Assembly: GCA_020441605.1 (NCBI GenBank)
Contig: JAGRLX010000043.1
Coordinates: 1 to 8,521, forward strand
From: Alphaproteobacteria bacterium
GTDB lineage: Bacteria; Pseudomonadota; Alphaproteobacteria; Rhizobiales; Aestuariivirgaceae
Length of the DNA: 8,521 nt
Direction of reading: 5' to 3'
This document shows, in pieces, positions 1 to 6,274 of this stretch (the stretch's first letter is position 1; the number at the start of each line of letters is the position of its first letter). The position numbers were made by a program, and so were the translations under genes. The notes beneath the pieces were generated by a model. That model made no database searches, had not been told where the DNA came from, and saw only the letters and a list, made by a program, of their open reading frames with translations.

Positions 1-693
1 CACTGCAAGTCGGTCTCGGCACAAGAGGTTCGCGCGGTCCTGAATGCGCGCAAGGCGCTCCAACAGGGGTTCATCGCGCTGGAGATGTCCTTGCGAGGGC
101 TGCTACGGAACTTCGGGCTGAAGGTCGGACCCATATCGCGCGGTCGGTTCGAACATCGCATTCGCGAGTTGGGGGGCGGCAATCCGATGCTGGAGGCGGC
201 AACCGAACCGATGCTTCGGGCGCGATATTCTCTTCGACGAGAATTGGCGGGGCTTGAGCGTCAGGTCCGCCAACGCGCCCGAGAGGATGCGGCTTGTCGG
301 CGCATGATGTCGATGCCCGGAGTTGGTGCGGTAGTCGCGCTGACCTATCGATCTGCGATTGATGACCCCGGCCGGTTCAGCTCCTCGAAGAAAGTCGGGC
401 CCTGGGTTGGCCTGACGCCGTCGCGAAACCAGTCCGGGGAGCGCGATGCCTCGGGCGGGATCACCAAGGCTGGCGACGTCAACCTGCGTCGCGCGCTGTG
501 TCAGGCTGCCACGGTGATGATGCACCGTGGGCGAACGACATGGCTCAGAACATGGGCTGCGCAAGTTGCACGCCGCCGTGGGTCGAAGCGGGCGATGGTC
601 GCGCTGGCGCGCCGTATCGGTGTCATCCTGCACCGGATGTGGGTCGAGGACACCGACTTCCGTGCCTACGGCTCTACACCGAATGTGGCCTGA
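1..693 (+). CDS. IS110-family transposase, 5'-truncated by the window edge
   Basis: Recombinase of an IS110-type insertion sequence, which moves DNA through a DEDD (RuvC-like) N-terminal domain and a C-terminal Transposase_20 domain with a catalytic serine. The frame is open from base 1 (H-C-K-S-V-S-A-Q-E-V-R...), so the ATG at 85 is internal. About 230 residues are visible of a family protein of roughly 340-350, so the DEDD domain is mostly outside the window. Family landmarks seen: the FGLKVG segment after the helical linker (codons ~36-41), the MPGVGAVVALTYRSAIDDP helix-hairpin-helix-like block, GLTPS.NQSGE (the serine of QSGE is the probable catalytic residue by alignment with the family), GGITKAGD, and an intact C-terminus with VALARRIGVILHRMW. 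The stop is TGA at 691-693. Nothing in the visible part is disrupted, so the element may be functional if the N-terminus is intact. Family assignment is secure; the exact IS name is not known. Confidence 0.93.
   Translation, partial: HCKSVSAQEVRAVLNARKALQQGFIALEMSLRGLLRNFGLKVGPISRGRFEHRIRELGGGNPMLEAATEPMLRARYSLRRELAGLERQVRQRAREDAACRRMMSMPGVGAVVALTYRSAIDDPGRFSSSKKVGPWVGLTPSRNQSGERDASGGITKAGDVNLRRALCQAATVMMHRGRTTWLRTWAAQVARRRGSKRAMVALARRIGVILHRMWVEDTDFRAYGSTPNVA
1..693 (+). mobile_element. IS110-family insertion sequence, partial, right end not located
   Basis: The element is represented here only by its transposase gene; its left end lies upstream of the window. IS110 elements lack conventional long terminal inverted repeats and often make no target duplication, so the right boundary cannot be fixed by eye and must lie somewhere after 693. 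The family splits into an IS110 group (noncoding RNA before the gene) and an IS1111 group (noncoding RNA after the gene, with subterminal inverted repeats). Which group this belongs to cannot be decided without the upstream DNA. The extent given is the minimum. Confidence 0.7.
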
Positions 694-769
694 GGACCGG
701 GGTCACCAACTGTCGCCTGCCTGATCGCGGGCCTTCGAGGTCCCCCCAGGGACGCGGTTCCGATGATGC

Positions 770-805
770 CGTGCTCCAGACTGTTGCCCCGTGAAACGGA
801 GCACG
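770..805 (+). repeat. Perfect 8-bp inverted repeat (hairpin) behind the IS110 transposase
   Basis: CGTGCTCC at 770-777 is exactly complementary to GGAGCACG at 798-805. Inside the loop, GTT (783-785) can pair with AAC (795-797), which sits directly beside the right arm. This gives a stem of 8 bp, a 5-base one-sided bulge, 3 more base pairs and a 9-base loop. No T run follows, so it does not look like a rho-independent terminator. Its place 77 bases after the transposase stop suits either an RNA stem-loop of the element or a subterminal repeat. The pairing is seen directly; the function is inferred. Confidence 0.55.
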
Positions 806-848
806 CCAATGAGATGGGCGCATCGGAATTGCATTGAACCAGCATCAT

Positions 849-861
849 GTTGGCGGCCAAC
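849..861. repeat. 13-bp palindrome GTTGGCGGCCAAC
   Basis: The six bases GTTGGC (849-854) and GCCAAC (856-861) are exact reverse complements around a central G at 855. As RNA it would form a 5-bp stem with a CGG loop; as DNA it could be a protein-binding palindrome. It lies 44 bases after the larger hairpin and may be part of the same structured segment of the IS element or close to its right end. Confidence 0.4.
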
Positions 862-1429
862 GCGCCGACCACGGACCGAAGCATGCACCCGGGGAAATCT
901 CAGACGAAGGAACGCTTGCCAGGGACGGCACAATGATCAGATTAGGACAACCGCTCCCCGGCGGGTGCCGTTGCGCGGCCAAAAGCGGTTGACCAGAGCA
1001 GCCCCGTTACCGAAGTCTGGAGCCTAGTGGAGAGGGCATACTGGTGTCGATCCCGGTATGCATCAACTGCCTATGCGAGACGCTGTCGAGGAGAAAAATG
1101 TGTTCAGCATTGGATGAGCGACCAGGGTGGCGAACCGCGCTCTTTAGCGGCAACACCTTGCATCAGGCCCAGCAGTCTGCATCCAGGAACCGGTTCGCCC
1201 GGTTTTCAATCGGCAGGACCCGGACTCCAATGGCTTGGAACGGCGTATTGGCCTGGCCGAACCAATCGCCCAAAGGCAGTCGCTGGTCGCAGAAATGCTA
1301 AACACTGGATCGGTCCCGGCGTCAGAGGTTCCAGGCATGGCAGGGGGTGCCGTGGCCAAGACCCAGCGACCGATGCCTGCTTCTCGAAGGCCGCCGCGTC
1401 GAAGCGCGTCGGCGCAAGCTCCGGCTTCC

Positions 1430-2073
1430 CTAACCGTCGGCGCGCGCCTTCCAGGCCTTATAGGCCTCGGAATTGTCGGCGCCCGACGGCAGCCATCGCG
1501 CGCTTCGCGCCACATCTGGGCCGACTGGCGCAGCAACGCCATGTCGAGCTTGAGGTCGCCTACTAGGCTTTCGGCGATGCCCACGTCCTTGGCGAGCAGC
1601 GCCAGCGCGAAACCGGTGGCGAAGGCTCCGTCGACCACATGGGGTTTCATAACCAAATCGGTCATGAAGTTGCGGCCCGTCGAGACGTTCATGATTGTCA
1701 CCATCCGCGTGGGATCGAGGCCGAAACGCTCGCCCACGATCAGCGCCTCGGCCACCGCGGCAAAGCCGGTTACCGCGACATAGTTGTTGAGCGCCTTCAT
1801 CGCGTGACCCGAGCCACGCGGTCCGGTCGGGACAATCTTGCGCCCCATCGCGGCGAGGGCGGGGCGGGCGATTTCGATCAGATCAGGGTCTTCCGAGCAT
1901 GATCGTGAGCGTGCCATCGGTTGCGCGGGGCACTGCACCCGAGACTGGCGCGTCGATTATCGCCAGCCCCATCATGTCAAGCTCTTCGCCAAGCGCGCGG
2001 GTCCCGACCGGCCGAGGTTGGCCGACATCGGCCGCCCCATGTTGCCGATGCCGATGAAACCGACCTTCTCGGT
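1430..2073 (-). pseudogene. Second beta-hydroxyacid dehydrogenase, broken by an internal deletion and frameshifts
   Basis: Remnant of an NAD-binding 3-hydroxyisobutyrate/2-hydroxy-3-oxopropionate reductase-type enzyme. The parts are in the right order but in different frames. The Rossmann start EKVGFIGIGNMGRPMSANL lies at about 2070-2014. After GRSGP, near 2000, the sequence jumps to the substrate-binding region (LGEELDMMGLAIIDAPVSG, about 1994-1938), so roughly 80 codons are missing. A second frame change near 1890-1900 leads to SEDPDLIE and the catalytic-lysine helix GSGHAMKALNN. A third shift near 1485-1498 precedes the natural end DNSEAYKAWKARADG and TAG at 1432-1430. The remnant is 644 bases; an intact gene is about 885. 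No start codon exists in the first frame. Three independent lesions make sequencing error unlikely. It was the last readable gene of the operon and a divergent paralogue of the intact enzyme at 5405-6274. Confidence 0.88.
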
Positions 2074-2450
2074 TCGAGCCCCAGGTCGCTCAGCACCTCG
2101 CCGGCCGAGCGGAAGCCGTCAACCGCCTTGGGGATGCCGCAGTAGATGATCGAGTTCATCAGCAACTCGCGGATTTCCTCCTTGGTGACGCCATTGCCGA
2201 TGGCGCCGCGGGTGTGGACCTTGACGTCGTGACTGCGCCCTTCGGCGACAAGCATGGCGAGCGTCAGCATGCTGCGCATGCGCTTGTCGAGAACGGGGCG
2301 CTGCCAGGCCTCGCCAAAGCACTGTTTCGTTACCCATTCCTGCAACGGCCGGGTAAAGTCAGTGGCGGCGTCGAGCTGATCTTCGGCTCCGGCCGGCTCG
2401 AACATCGTCCGTCGCTGGGCAAGGCCCATGTCGAATGCGCCATCGCTCAT
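1977..2450 (-). CDS. Carboxymuconolactone decarboxylase (CMD) family protein with a read-through tail
   Basis: AhpD-like fold protein related to PcaC (4-carboxymuconolactone decarboxylase), cytoplasmic. The family fold spans about residues 30-126: P-L-Q-E-W (35-39), RPVLDKRMRSMLTLAMLVAEGR (51-72), the signature helix with SHDVKVHTRGA (73-83), NGVTKEEIRELLM (86-98) and YCGIPKAVDGFRSA (103-116). This is close to PcaC-like proteins of about 125-135 residues, so the natural end should be L-G-L-E at 126. Here there is no stop; another 31 residues (P-R-R-S-V...) are translated from the dehydrogenase remnant in the wrong frame before TGA at 1977-1979. The start ATG (2448-2450) has AGGGAAG about 6-12 bases upstream and lies 13 bases after the DctM-type gene. 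In this context it may act on an intermediate of acid catabolism rather than in protocatechuate degradation, since no other pca gene is present. Confidence 0.88.
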   Translation of the reverse strand: MSDGAFDMGLAQRRTMFEPAGAEDQLDAATDFTRPLQEWVTKQCFGEAWQRPVLDKRMRSMLTLAMLVAEGRSHDVKVHTRGAIGNGVTKEEIRELLMNSIIYCGIPKAVDGFRSAGEVLSDLGLEPRRSVSSASATWGGRCRPTSAGRDPRAWRRA

Positions 2451-2463
2451 CTGGTGTCTTCCC

Positions 2464-3756
2464 TTAACGAACGAATCCGGGCAGCCAAAGCGACAGCGCC
2501 GGTATGCCGACGATCACCGCCAACCGGAACAGGTCGGCGATCCAGAATGGGGTCACGCCGCGGAAGATCGTTCCGGTGCGCACGTCCGGCAGCACGCCCT
2601 TCAGAACAAAGACGTTGAGTCCGACCGGCGGGGTGATCAGGCTGATTTCGGTGATGACCACGACCACGATGCCGAACCAGATCGCGTCATAGCCGAGCGA
2701 GACGACGAGCGGAAAAAAGATCGGTACCGTCAGCAGGATCATCGACAGGCTCTCGAAGACGCAGCCCAGCGCGATATAGATCAGAAGGATCGCGAGGATC
2801 ACCAGCCAGGGGGTTTCCCGGAACCGCCCGGCGATCTCGAGCAGGGCCTGCGGGAAGTCGGTGTAGTTGATGAAGTTGGCAAAGAGCAGCGCGCCAATCA
2901 GCACGGTGAACAGCATCGCCGTGGTGGTCGCGCTTTCGATCAGGATTTCGTAAACGGTGCGCCAGGTCAGCACGCGGCGCATCAGGGCAAAGATGAAGGC
3001 GCCCGTGGCGCCGATGCCGGCGGCCTCGGTTGGGCTGAAAACGCCGCCGTAAATACCGCCCATGACCAGCGCGAACAGCAGGATGACACCCCAGACATGG
3101 CTCAGCGCTTGCCAGCGGGCGGCCCAGTCCTGCCGTTCGGCGGCGGGCCCGCGTTCGGGGCGCAGCGTGGTCACGACGCGCACGGCGGCGAGATAGAAGA
3201 GCACCGCCACGATGCCGGGCAGGACGCCGGCGGCAAAGAGCTTACCGATCGAGCTCTGGGTGAGGATGCCGTAGATCACCAGCACCACCGAGGGCGGAAT
3301 CAGGATACCCAGCGTGCCGCCCGCGGCGATGGAACCGGCGGCGAGCCCGTCGTCATAACCGTACTTCCGCATCGAGGGCATGGCCACTTTGGCCATCGTC
3401 GCTGCGGTCGCGAGGGACGAACCGCAGATCGCCGAAAAGCCACCGCAGGCCAGCACTGTTGCCATCGCCAGCCCGCCACGGCGGTGGCCGAGAAAAGCGT
3501 GGCTGGCAGCATAAAGCTCTTCCGAGAGCCGGGCGCGGGCGACCAGATTGCCCATCAGCACGAAAAGCGGCACCACCGAAAGTTCGTAGTTTATGGCAGC
3601 GTCAAAGGCGGTCTGGCCGGTATTCGCCAGGGCCGCTGTCAGGTTCGTGACATAGGCCATCCCGAAGAAGCCGCAGATCATCATCGAAAAGGCGATGGGC
3701 ACCCGCAGGAAGGAAAGGATGAGAAGGGAAGCGAGGCCGATAAGTGCTTCGGTCAC
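2464..3756 (-). CDS. TRAP transporter large permease subunit (DctM/SiaM type)
   Basis: Inner-membrane transport subunit of a tripartite ATP-independent periplasmic transporter; it drives uptake of an organic acid using an ion gradient. It has 430 residues, the usual family length, and is almost wholly hydrophobic with about 11-12 membrane segments. Family signatures seen: N-terminal FLRVPIAFSMM (16-26), PLFVLMGN (63-70), FSAICGSSLATAATM (107-121), GGTLGILIPPS (146-156), YGGVFSPTEAAGIGA in the middle, and ITPPVGLNVFVLKG near the C-terminus. The start is GTG at 3754-3756, sharing GTGA with the stop of the small subunit (4-base overlap), with GGAG about 9 bases upstream inside that gene; this implies translational coupling. 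Stop TAA at 2464-2466. No disruptions. Confidence 0.96.
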   Translation of the reverse strand: MTEALIGLASLLILSFLRVPIAFSMMICGFFGMAYVTNLTAALANTGQTAFDAAINYELSVVPLFVLMGNLVARARLSEELYAASHAFLGHRRGGLAMATVLACGGFSAICGSSLATAATMAKVAMPSMRKYGYDDGLAAGSIAAGGTLGILIPPSVVLVIYGILTQSSIGKLFAAGVLPGIVAVLFYLAAVRVVTTLRPERGPAAERQDWAARWQALSHVWGVILLFALVMGGIYGGVFSPTEAAGIGATGAFIFALMRRVLTWRTVYEILIESATTTAMLFTVLIGALLFANFINYTDFPQALLEIAGRFRETPWLVILAILLIYIALGCVFESLSMILLTVPIFFPLVVSLGYDAIWFGIVVVVITEISLITPPVGLNVFVLKGVLPDVRTGTIFRGVTPFWIADLFRLAVIVGIPALSLWLPGFVR

Positions 3757-4295
3757 GTGGATTTCTCCGTACCGGGGGTACCCGGATGGCCCCCGTCGAT
3801 CGCATTGGCAAGGAAGGCCAGCGCCGCAATGGCGGCGAGTGCCGCCATGATCGCGCTGAACGGCCAGAGCGGCATGAACAGTTCTTCCGTGACGCCGAAA
3901 AAGCGGTAGTGGTCATAGGATTTCCAGGCCAGCCGCCAGGCGAGGAACAGGGTGGCGGCAAAGCCCAGAAGGTTCACGAACAGGCTTTGAACACGGCGCA
4001 GGCCGCCCGGCATGACGGAATCGAGCAGGTCGATGGTGACATGGCCGTCCTGCCGGTTGGTCATCGGCAGGGCGCAGAAGATCACTCCCGGCATCGCCAG
4101 CGAGACGATCTCGTAGGCCGAGGGCAGCGGGCGGTTGAACAGATAGCGGCCCAGCACATCGGCGAAGGTGAAGCCCATCATGAAGAAGAGAAAACCACAG
4201 GCGGCGATGCCCAGCACCAGCGCGGGCCAGTCACCGATCCAGCGGGCGACCGCCGGGACAGTCCCGGCGGCGCCTTTCTGTTTGGCAGGGCTCAC
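3753..4295 (-). CDS. TRAP transporter small permease subunit (DctQ type)
   Basis: Small membrane subunit that pairs with the DctM-type protein in a TRAP transporter. It has 180 residues with four hydrophobic segments at about 24-45, 60-78, 103-124 and 145-165, matching the four-helix DctQ fold. The family signature F-A-D-V-L-G-R-Y-L-F-N-R-P-L-P (44-58) followed by the helix-2 start YEIV is clear, as is the NRQDGHVTIDL loop (80-90). The start is GTG at 4293-4295, only 3 bases after the stop of the binding-protein gene. Its ribosome-binding sequence would lie inside that gene and is weak (GGCCGGC), so it probably depends on coupled translation. The stop TGA overlaps the next start. Sequence conservation is low in this family, so substrate cannot be inferred from it. 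Confidence 0.93.
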   Translation of the reverse strand: MSPAKQKGAAGTVPAVARWIGDWPALVLGIAACGFLFFMMGFTFADVLGRYLFNRPLPSAYEIVSLAMPGVIFCALPMTNRQDGHVTIDLLDSVMPGGLRRVQSLFVNLLGFAATLFLAWRLAWKSYDHYRFFGVTEELFMPLWPFSAIMAALAAIAALAFLANAIDGGHPGTPGTEKST

Positions 4296-4298
4296 GGC

Positions 4299-5333
4299 TC
4301 AGTTGCCGGCCATCAGCTTGGCAACTTCTTCCTTGAAGTAGGCCAGGATCGCTGCGCCATCGACGCCCTTTGCCTTGGCGATGTAGTCGGCTTCGAAGCC
4401 CTTCTTCAGCTCTTTGATCGACTCCATCATTTCCTCGGACGGGGGCATGATGGTGTTGCCGTTGGCCACGGCCTTTTCATAGCCATTCTGGTTGATCCGG
4501 TCCCAGCCTTCGCCTGCCAGCCTGGCAAAGGCCTCGCCCGAGAACTTGTCGATGACCGCCTTGTCCTCGTCCGACAGCGAGTTGTACTTGGCTTCGTTCA
4601 TCACCAGGTAGTGGGTCGAGCTGTAAAGCCCGCCGGGGATTTCGGTGGTGTATTTCGCCACGTCGAGAAGGTTGAAGGACAGCACCGATTCATAGGGGAA
4701 GGTGATCCCGTCGGCGATGCCGGTGGACAGGATTTCATAGGATTTCGACGAGGGCTGGCTGATCGACACGCCGCCCCATGCCTCGACGATAGCCTTCGGG
4801 ATCGGCCCGCCGGTGCGGATCTTCTGACCTTCCATGTCGGCGGGCACCAGGATGTTCTTCTTGGTGTGGTTGATATGGCCCGGCCCGTGGGTGTTCATGC
4901 CGATGACATGGACACCGGCATAAGCGGGGCCGTCGGCCAGAAACTTCTCGTAGGTGCGTTGCAGCGCGACCGAGGTGACGACGGCGGTTTCGCCCAGCAG
5001 CGGGTGTTCGGCAAAGGTGTAGGCCGCGAAGAGCTGCGGCGCATAGCCGTGCACCGAAAAGGCAACGTCGACCTGGCCCGAGCGCACGGCGTCCAGGTGG
5101 GCAGGCGGCGAGGCGACGGGCTTGGGCAGACGCTTGAACTTGATGCGCCCGTTCGATTCCTTCTCGATCGCTTCCATCCAGGGTATGTAGATGTTGAGGT
5201 TGACCGGGTGGGTCCACGGAATCCAGCTGGAATAGGTGAGTTCGGTTTGAGCCAGCGCCCCGCCGGTGCTGAGCGCGAGGGCTATCGCGGCGCCGGCTGC
5301 GGCCCCCGCGGACGCCTTGAAAAACTTGAGCAT
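4299..5333 (-). CDS. TRAP transporter periplasmic solute-binding protein (DctP type)
   Basis: Periplasmic receptor that captures the substrate and delivers it to the membrane subunits encoded just downstream. It has 344 residues. A signal peptide is clear: K3, hydrophobic alanine-rich core 8-22, and a likely signal peptidase cleavage in A-L-A|Q after residue 28. The mature protein starts TELTYSSWIPWTHPVN, typical of DctP. The core motif KIRTGGPIPKAIVEAWGGVS (171-190) carries the family arginine (R173) that salt-bridges the ligand carboxylate, and IADGITFPYES (206-216) follows. This points to a carboxylated ligand but does not identify it. Start ATG 5331-5333 has AGGGGA about 6 bases upstream. 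It is first in a tight dctP-dctQ-dctM order and is separated from the dehydrogenase upstream by 71 bases, enough for a separate control element. Confidence 0.95.
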   Translation of the reverse strand: MLKFFKASAGAAAGAAIALALSTGGALAQTELTYSSWIPWTHPVNLNIYIPWMEAIEKESNGRIKFKRLPKPVASPPAHLDAVRSGQVDVAFSVHGYAPQLFAAYTFAEHPLLGETAVVTSVALQRTYEKFLADGPAYAGVHVIGMNTHGPGHINHTKKNILVPADMEGQKIRTGGPIPKAIVEAWGGVSISQPSSKSYEILSTGIADGITFPYESVLSFNLLDVAKYTTEIPGGLYSSTHYLVMNEAKYNSLSDEDKAVIDKFSGEAFARLAGEGWDRINQNGYEKAVANGNTIMPPSEEMMESIKELKKGFEADYIAKAKGVDGAAILAYFKEEVAKLMAGN

Positions 5334-5373
5334 TTTGTTCCCCTGTTGTTTGGTTTTCTGATTGTATTAAAGA

Positions 5374-5386
5374 CGCGGCTACCGCG
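5374..5386 (-). terminator. Small GC-rich hairpin ahead of the TRAP genes (weak terminator or mRNA processing site)
   Basis: On the minus strand CGCGG-TAG-CCGCG forms a 5-bp stem with a 3-base loop, followed by TCTTTAATAC. It sits in the 71-base gap between the dehydrogenase stop and the binding-protein gene, the only sizeable gap in the operon. The stem is short and the T run poor, so full termination is doubtful. A partial terminator or an end-protecting hairpin that gives the binding protein a different mRNA level from the enzymes is as likely. Confidence 0.3.
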
Positions 5387-5404
5387 GTCAGGCAAGGATT
5401 CCGT

Positions 5405-6274
5405 TCACTCGAAACGCCGGATCATGGCCGAGATATCCAGATCGCCTTCGCCCTGTGCCGCAGTTTGACGCATCAGGCCCAGCGCGGTGGCCGTCATCGG
5501 GATCTGCGCGCCAGCCTGGGTCGCCAAGGCCTCGACCATGTCGAGGTCCTTGATCATCGTGTCGGTGGCGCCAAGCTTGGGCTCGATCACGCGCGCGGCC
5601 ATGCGCGGAGCGAAGATCTGGAAGGGCTTGGAATCGGCGAAGCCGCCAGACAGTGCCTCGGTCAGGCGGGTTGCATCGACTCCTGCCTTCTCGGCGAAAG
5701 CGACCGCCTCGGCCACCACGGTCATCGCACAGCCCGAGATGATCTGGTTGACCAGCTTGGTTGCCTGACCGGCTCCGGCCGGCCCCATACGGGTGAACCG
5801 CGAGGACATGGCGGCGACGGCCGGGCGCACGGCCTCGATATCCGCCTCGTCACCGCCCGCCATGATGGCAAGCGTTCCTGCCTCGGCCCCCGGTACCCCG
5901 CCCGAGACCGGGGCGTCCACCCATCCCATGCCGAAGTCGTCGCGCAGGCGTTGCGCGATGGCCCGCGCGGCGTCGGGCTGGCCGGTGGTGAAGTCGACGC
6001 CGATCTTCGCACGGCCCCCGGCGATGCCGTTTTCGCCAAAGACCACCTTTTCGACCGAGGCGGCATCCATCAGGCAAAGGAAGACGTAATCGCACCGCTC
6101 CGCCAGCTCTTGCGGCGTTTCGGCCTGGTTAGCGCCTGCTTCCACCAGCGGCGCGGCCTTGGCAGCGGTGCGGTTCCAGACCGTCAGAGGCCAGCCTGCC
6201 GCCAGCAGCCGGTGCGCCATCGGCGCCCCCATCAGGCCCAGCCCGGCAAAGCCGATGTGCGCCCGCTCAGTCAC
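5405..6274 (-). CDS. NAD(P)-dependent beta-hydroxyacid dehydrogenase (GarR/MmsB type)
   Basis: Cytoplasmic oxidoreductase of the 3-hydroxyisobutyrate / 2-hydroxy-3-oxopropionate (tartronate semialdehyde) reductase family. It has 289 residues, standard for the family. Seen in order: Rossmann motif [14 protein letters not shown] (7-20), N34-R35 after the second strand as in NADP/NAD-binding members, substrate-binding [22 protein letters not shown] (120-141), and the catalytic helix [14 protein letters not shown] with catalytic K173 and N176. The C-terminal helical domain includes IKDLDM (241-246). The start is chosen as GTG at 6272-6274 rather than an upstream ATG at 6313: the GTG has GGAGGA 8 bases upstream and puts the Rossmann strand at residue 7. 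It overlaps the dehydratase gene by 8 bases, so translation is coupled. Which substrate it uses cannot be told apart by sequence alone. Confidence 0.93.
   Translation of the reverse strand: MTERAHIGFAGLGLMGAPMAHRLLAAGWPLTVWNRTAAKAAPLVEAGANQAETPQELAERCDYVFLCLMDAASVEKVVFGENGIAGGRAKIGVDFTTGQPDAARAIAQRLRDDFGMGWVDAPVSGGVPGAEAGTLAIMAGGDEADIEAVRPAVAAMSSRFTRMGPAGAGQATKLVNQIISGCAMTVVAEAVAFAEKAGVDATRLTEALSGGFADSKPFQIFAPRMAARVIEPKLGATDTMIKDLDMVEALATQAGAQIPMTATALGLMRQTAAQGEGDLDISAMIRRFE

Larger units (their letters stand above)
694..1429. other. Gene-poor stretch between the transposase and the dehydrogenase remnant
   Basis: I recognise no protein family in any frame here. Open frames exist on both strands but read as arginine/proline-rich, low-complexity translations typical of GC-rich noncoding DNA. 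The left part (694 to about 870) probably holds the right end of the IS110 element, because it contains two strong inverted repeats. The rest (about 870-1429) should be flanking DNA, possibly the eroded continuation of the minus-strand operon: just past the dehydrogenase stop the minus strand reads R-F-D-A-A-A-F-E-K-Q (around 1380-1410), which looks protein-like but is too short to identify. No tRNA, integrase site or terminator was found. Confidence 0.5.

Noticed and set aside
85..87. ATG at 85 as the transposase start
   Set aside because: The frame is open and family-like (HCKSVSAQEVRAVL) from base 1, so this is an internal methionine.
694..1429. CRISPR array, tRNA or attachment site
   Set aside because: No regularly spaced direct repeats, no cloverleaf and no tRNA-like 3' end were seen here or elsewhere in the window.
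1027..1566. Plus-strand open frame of about 179 codons as a small gene
   Set aside because: Arginine-rich composition, no ribosome-binding site, no family resemblance, and its right part overlaps the dehydrogenase remnant on the other strand.
1144..1938. Minus-strand open frame of 264 codons as one intact protein
   Set aside because: Only its middle part matches the dehydrogenase family; both ends are out of frame, so it is a segment of the pseudogene running on into noncoding DNA.
2428..3909. Long plus-strand open frame (about 493 codons) opposite the DctM-type gene
   Set aside because: Its translation is rich in D, H, R, Q and G without domains, while the minus strand gives an unmistakable TRAP permease; it is a GC-codon shadow.
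3744..5468. Long plus-strand open frame (about 574 codons) opposite the TRAP small subunit and binding protein
   Set aside because: It spans three minus-strand genes and a gap, has no recognisable fold, and is explained by antisense codon bias.
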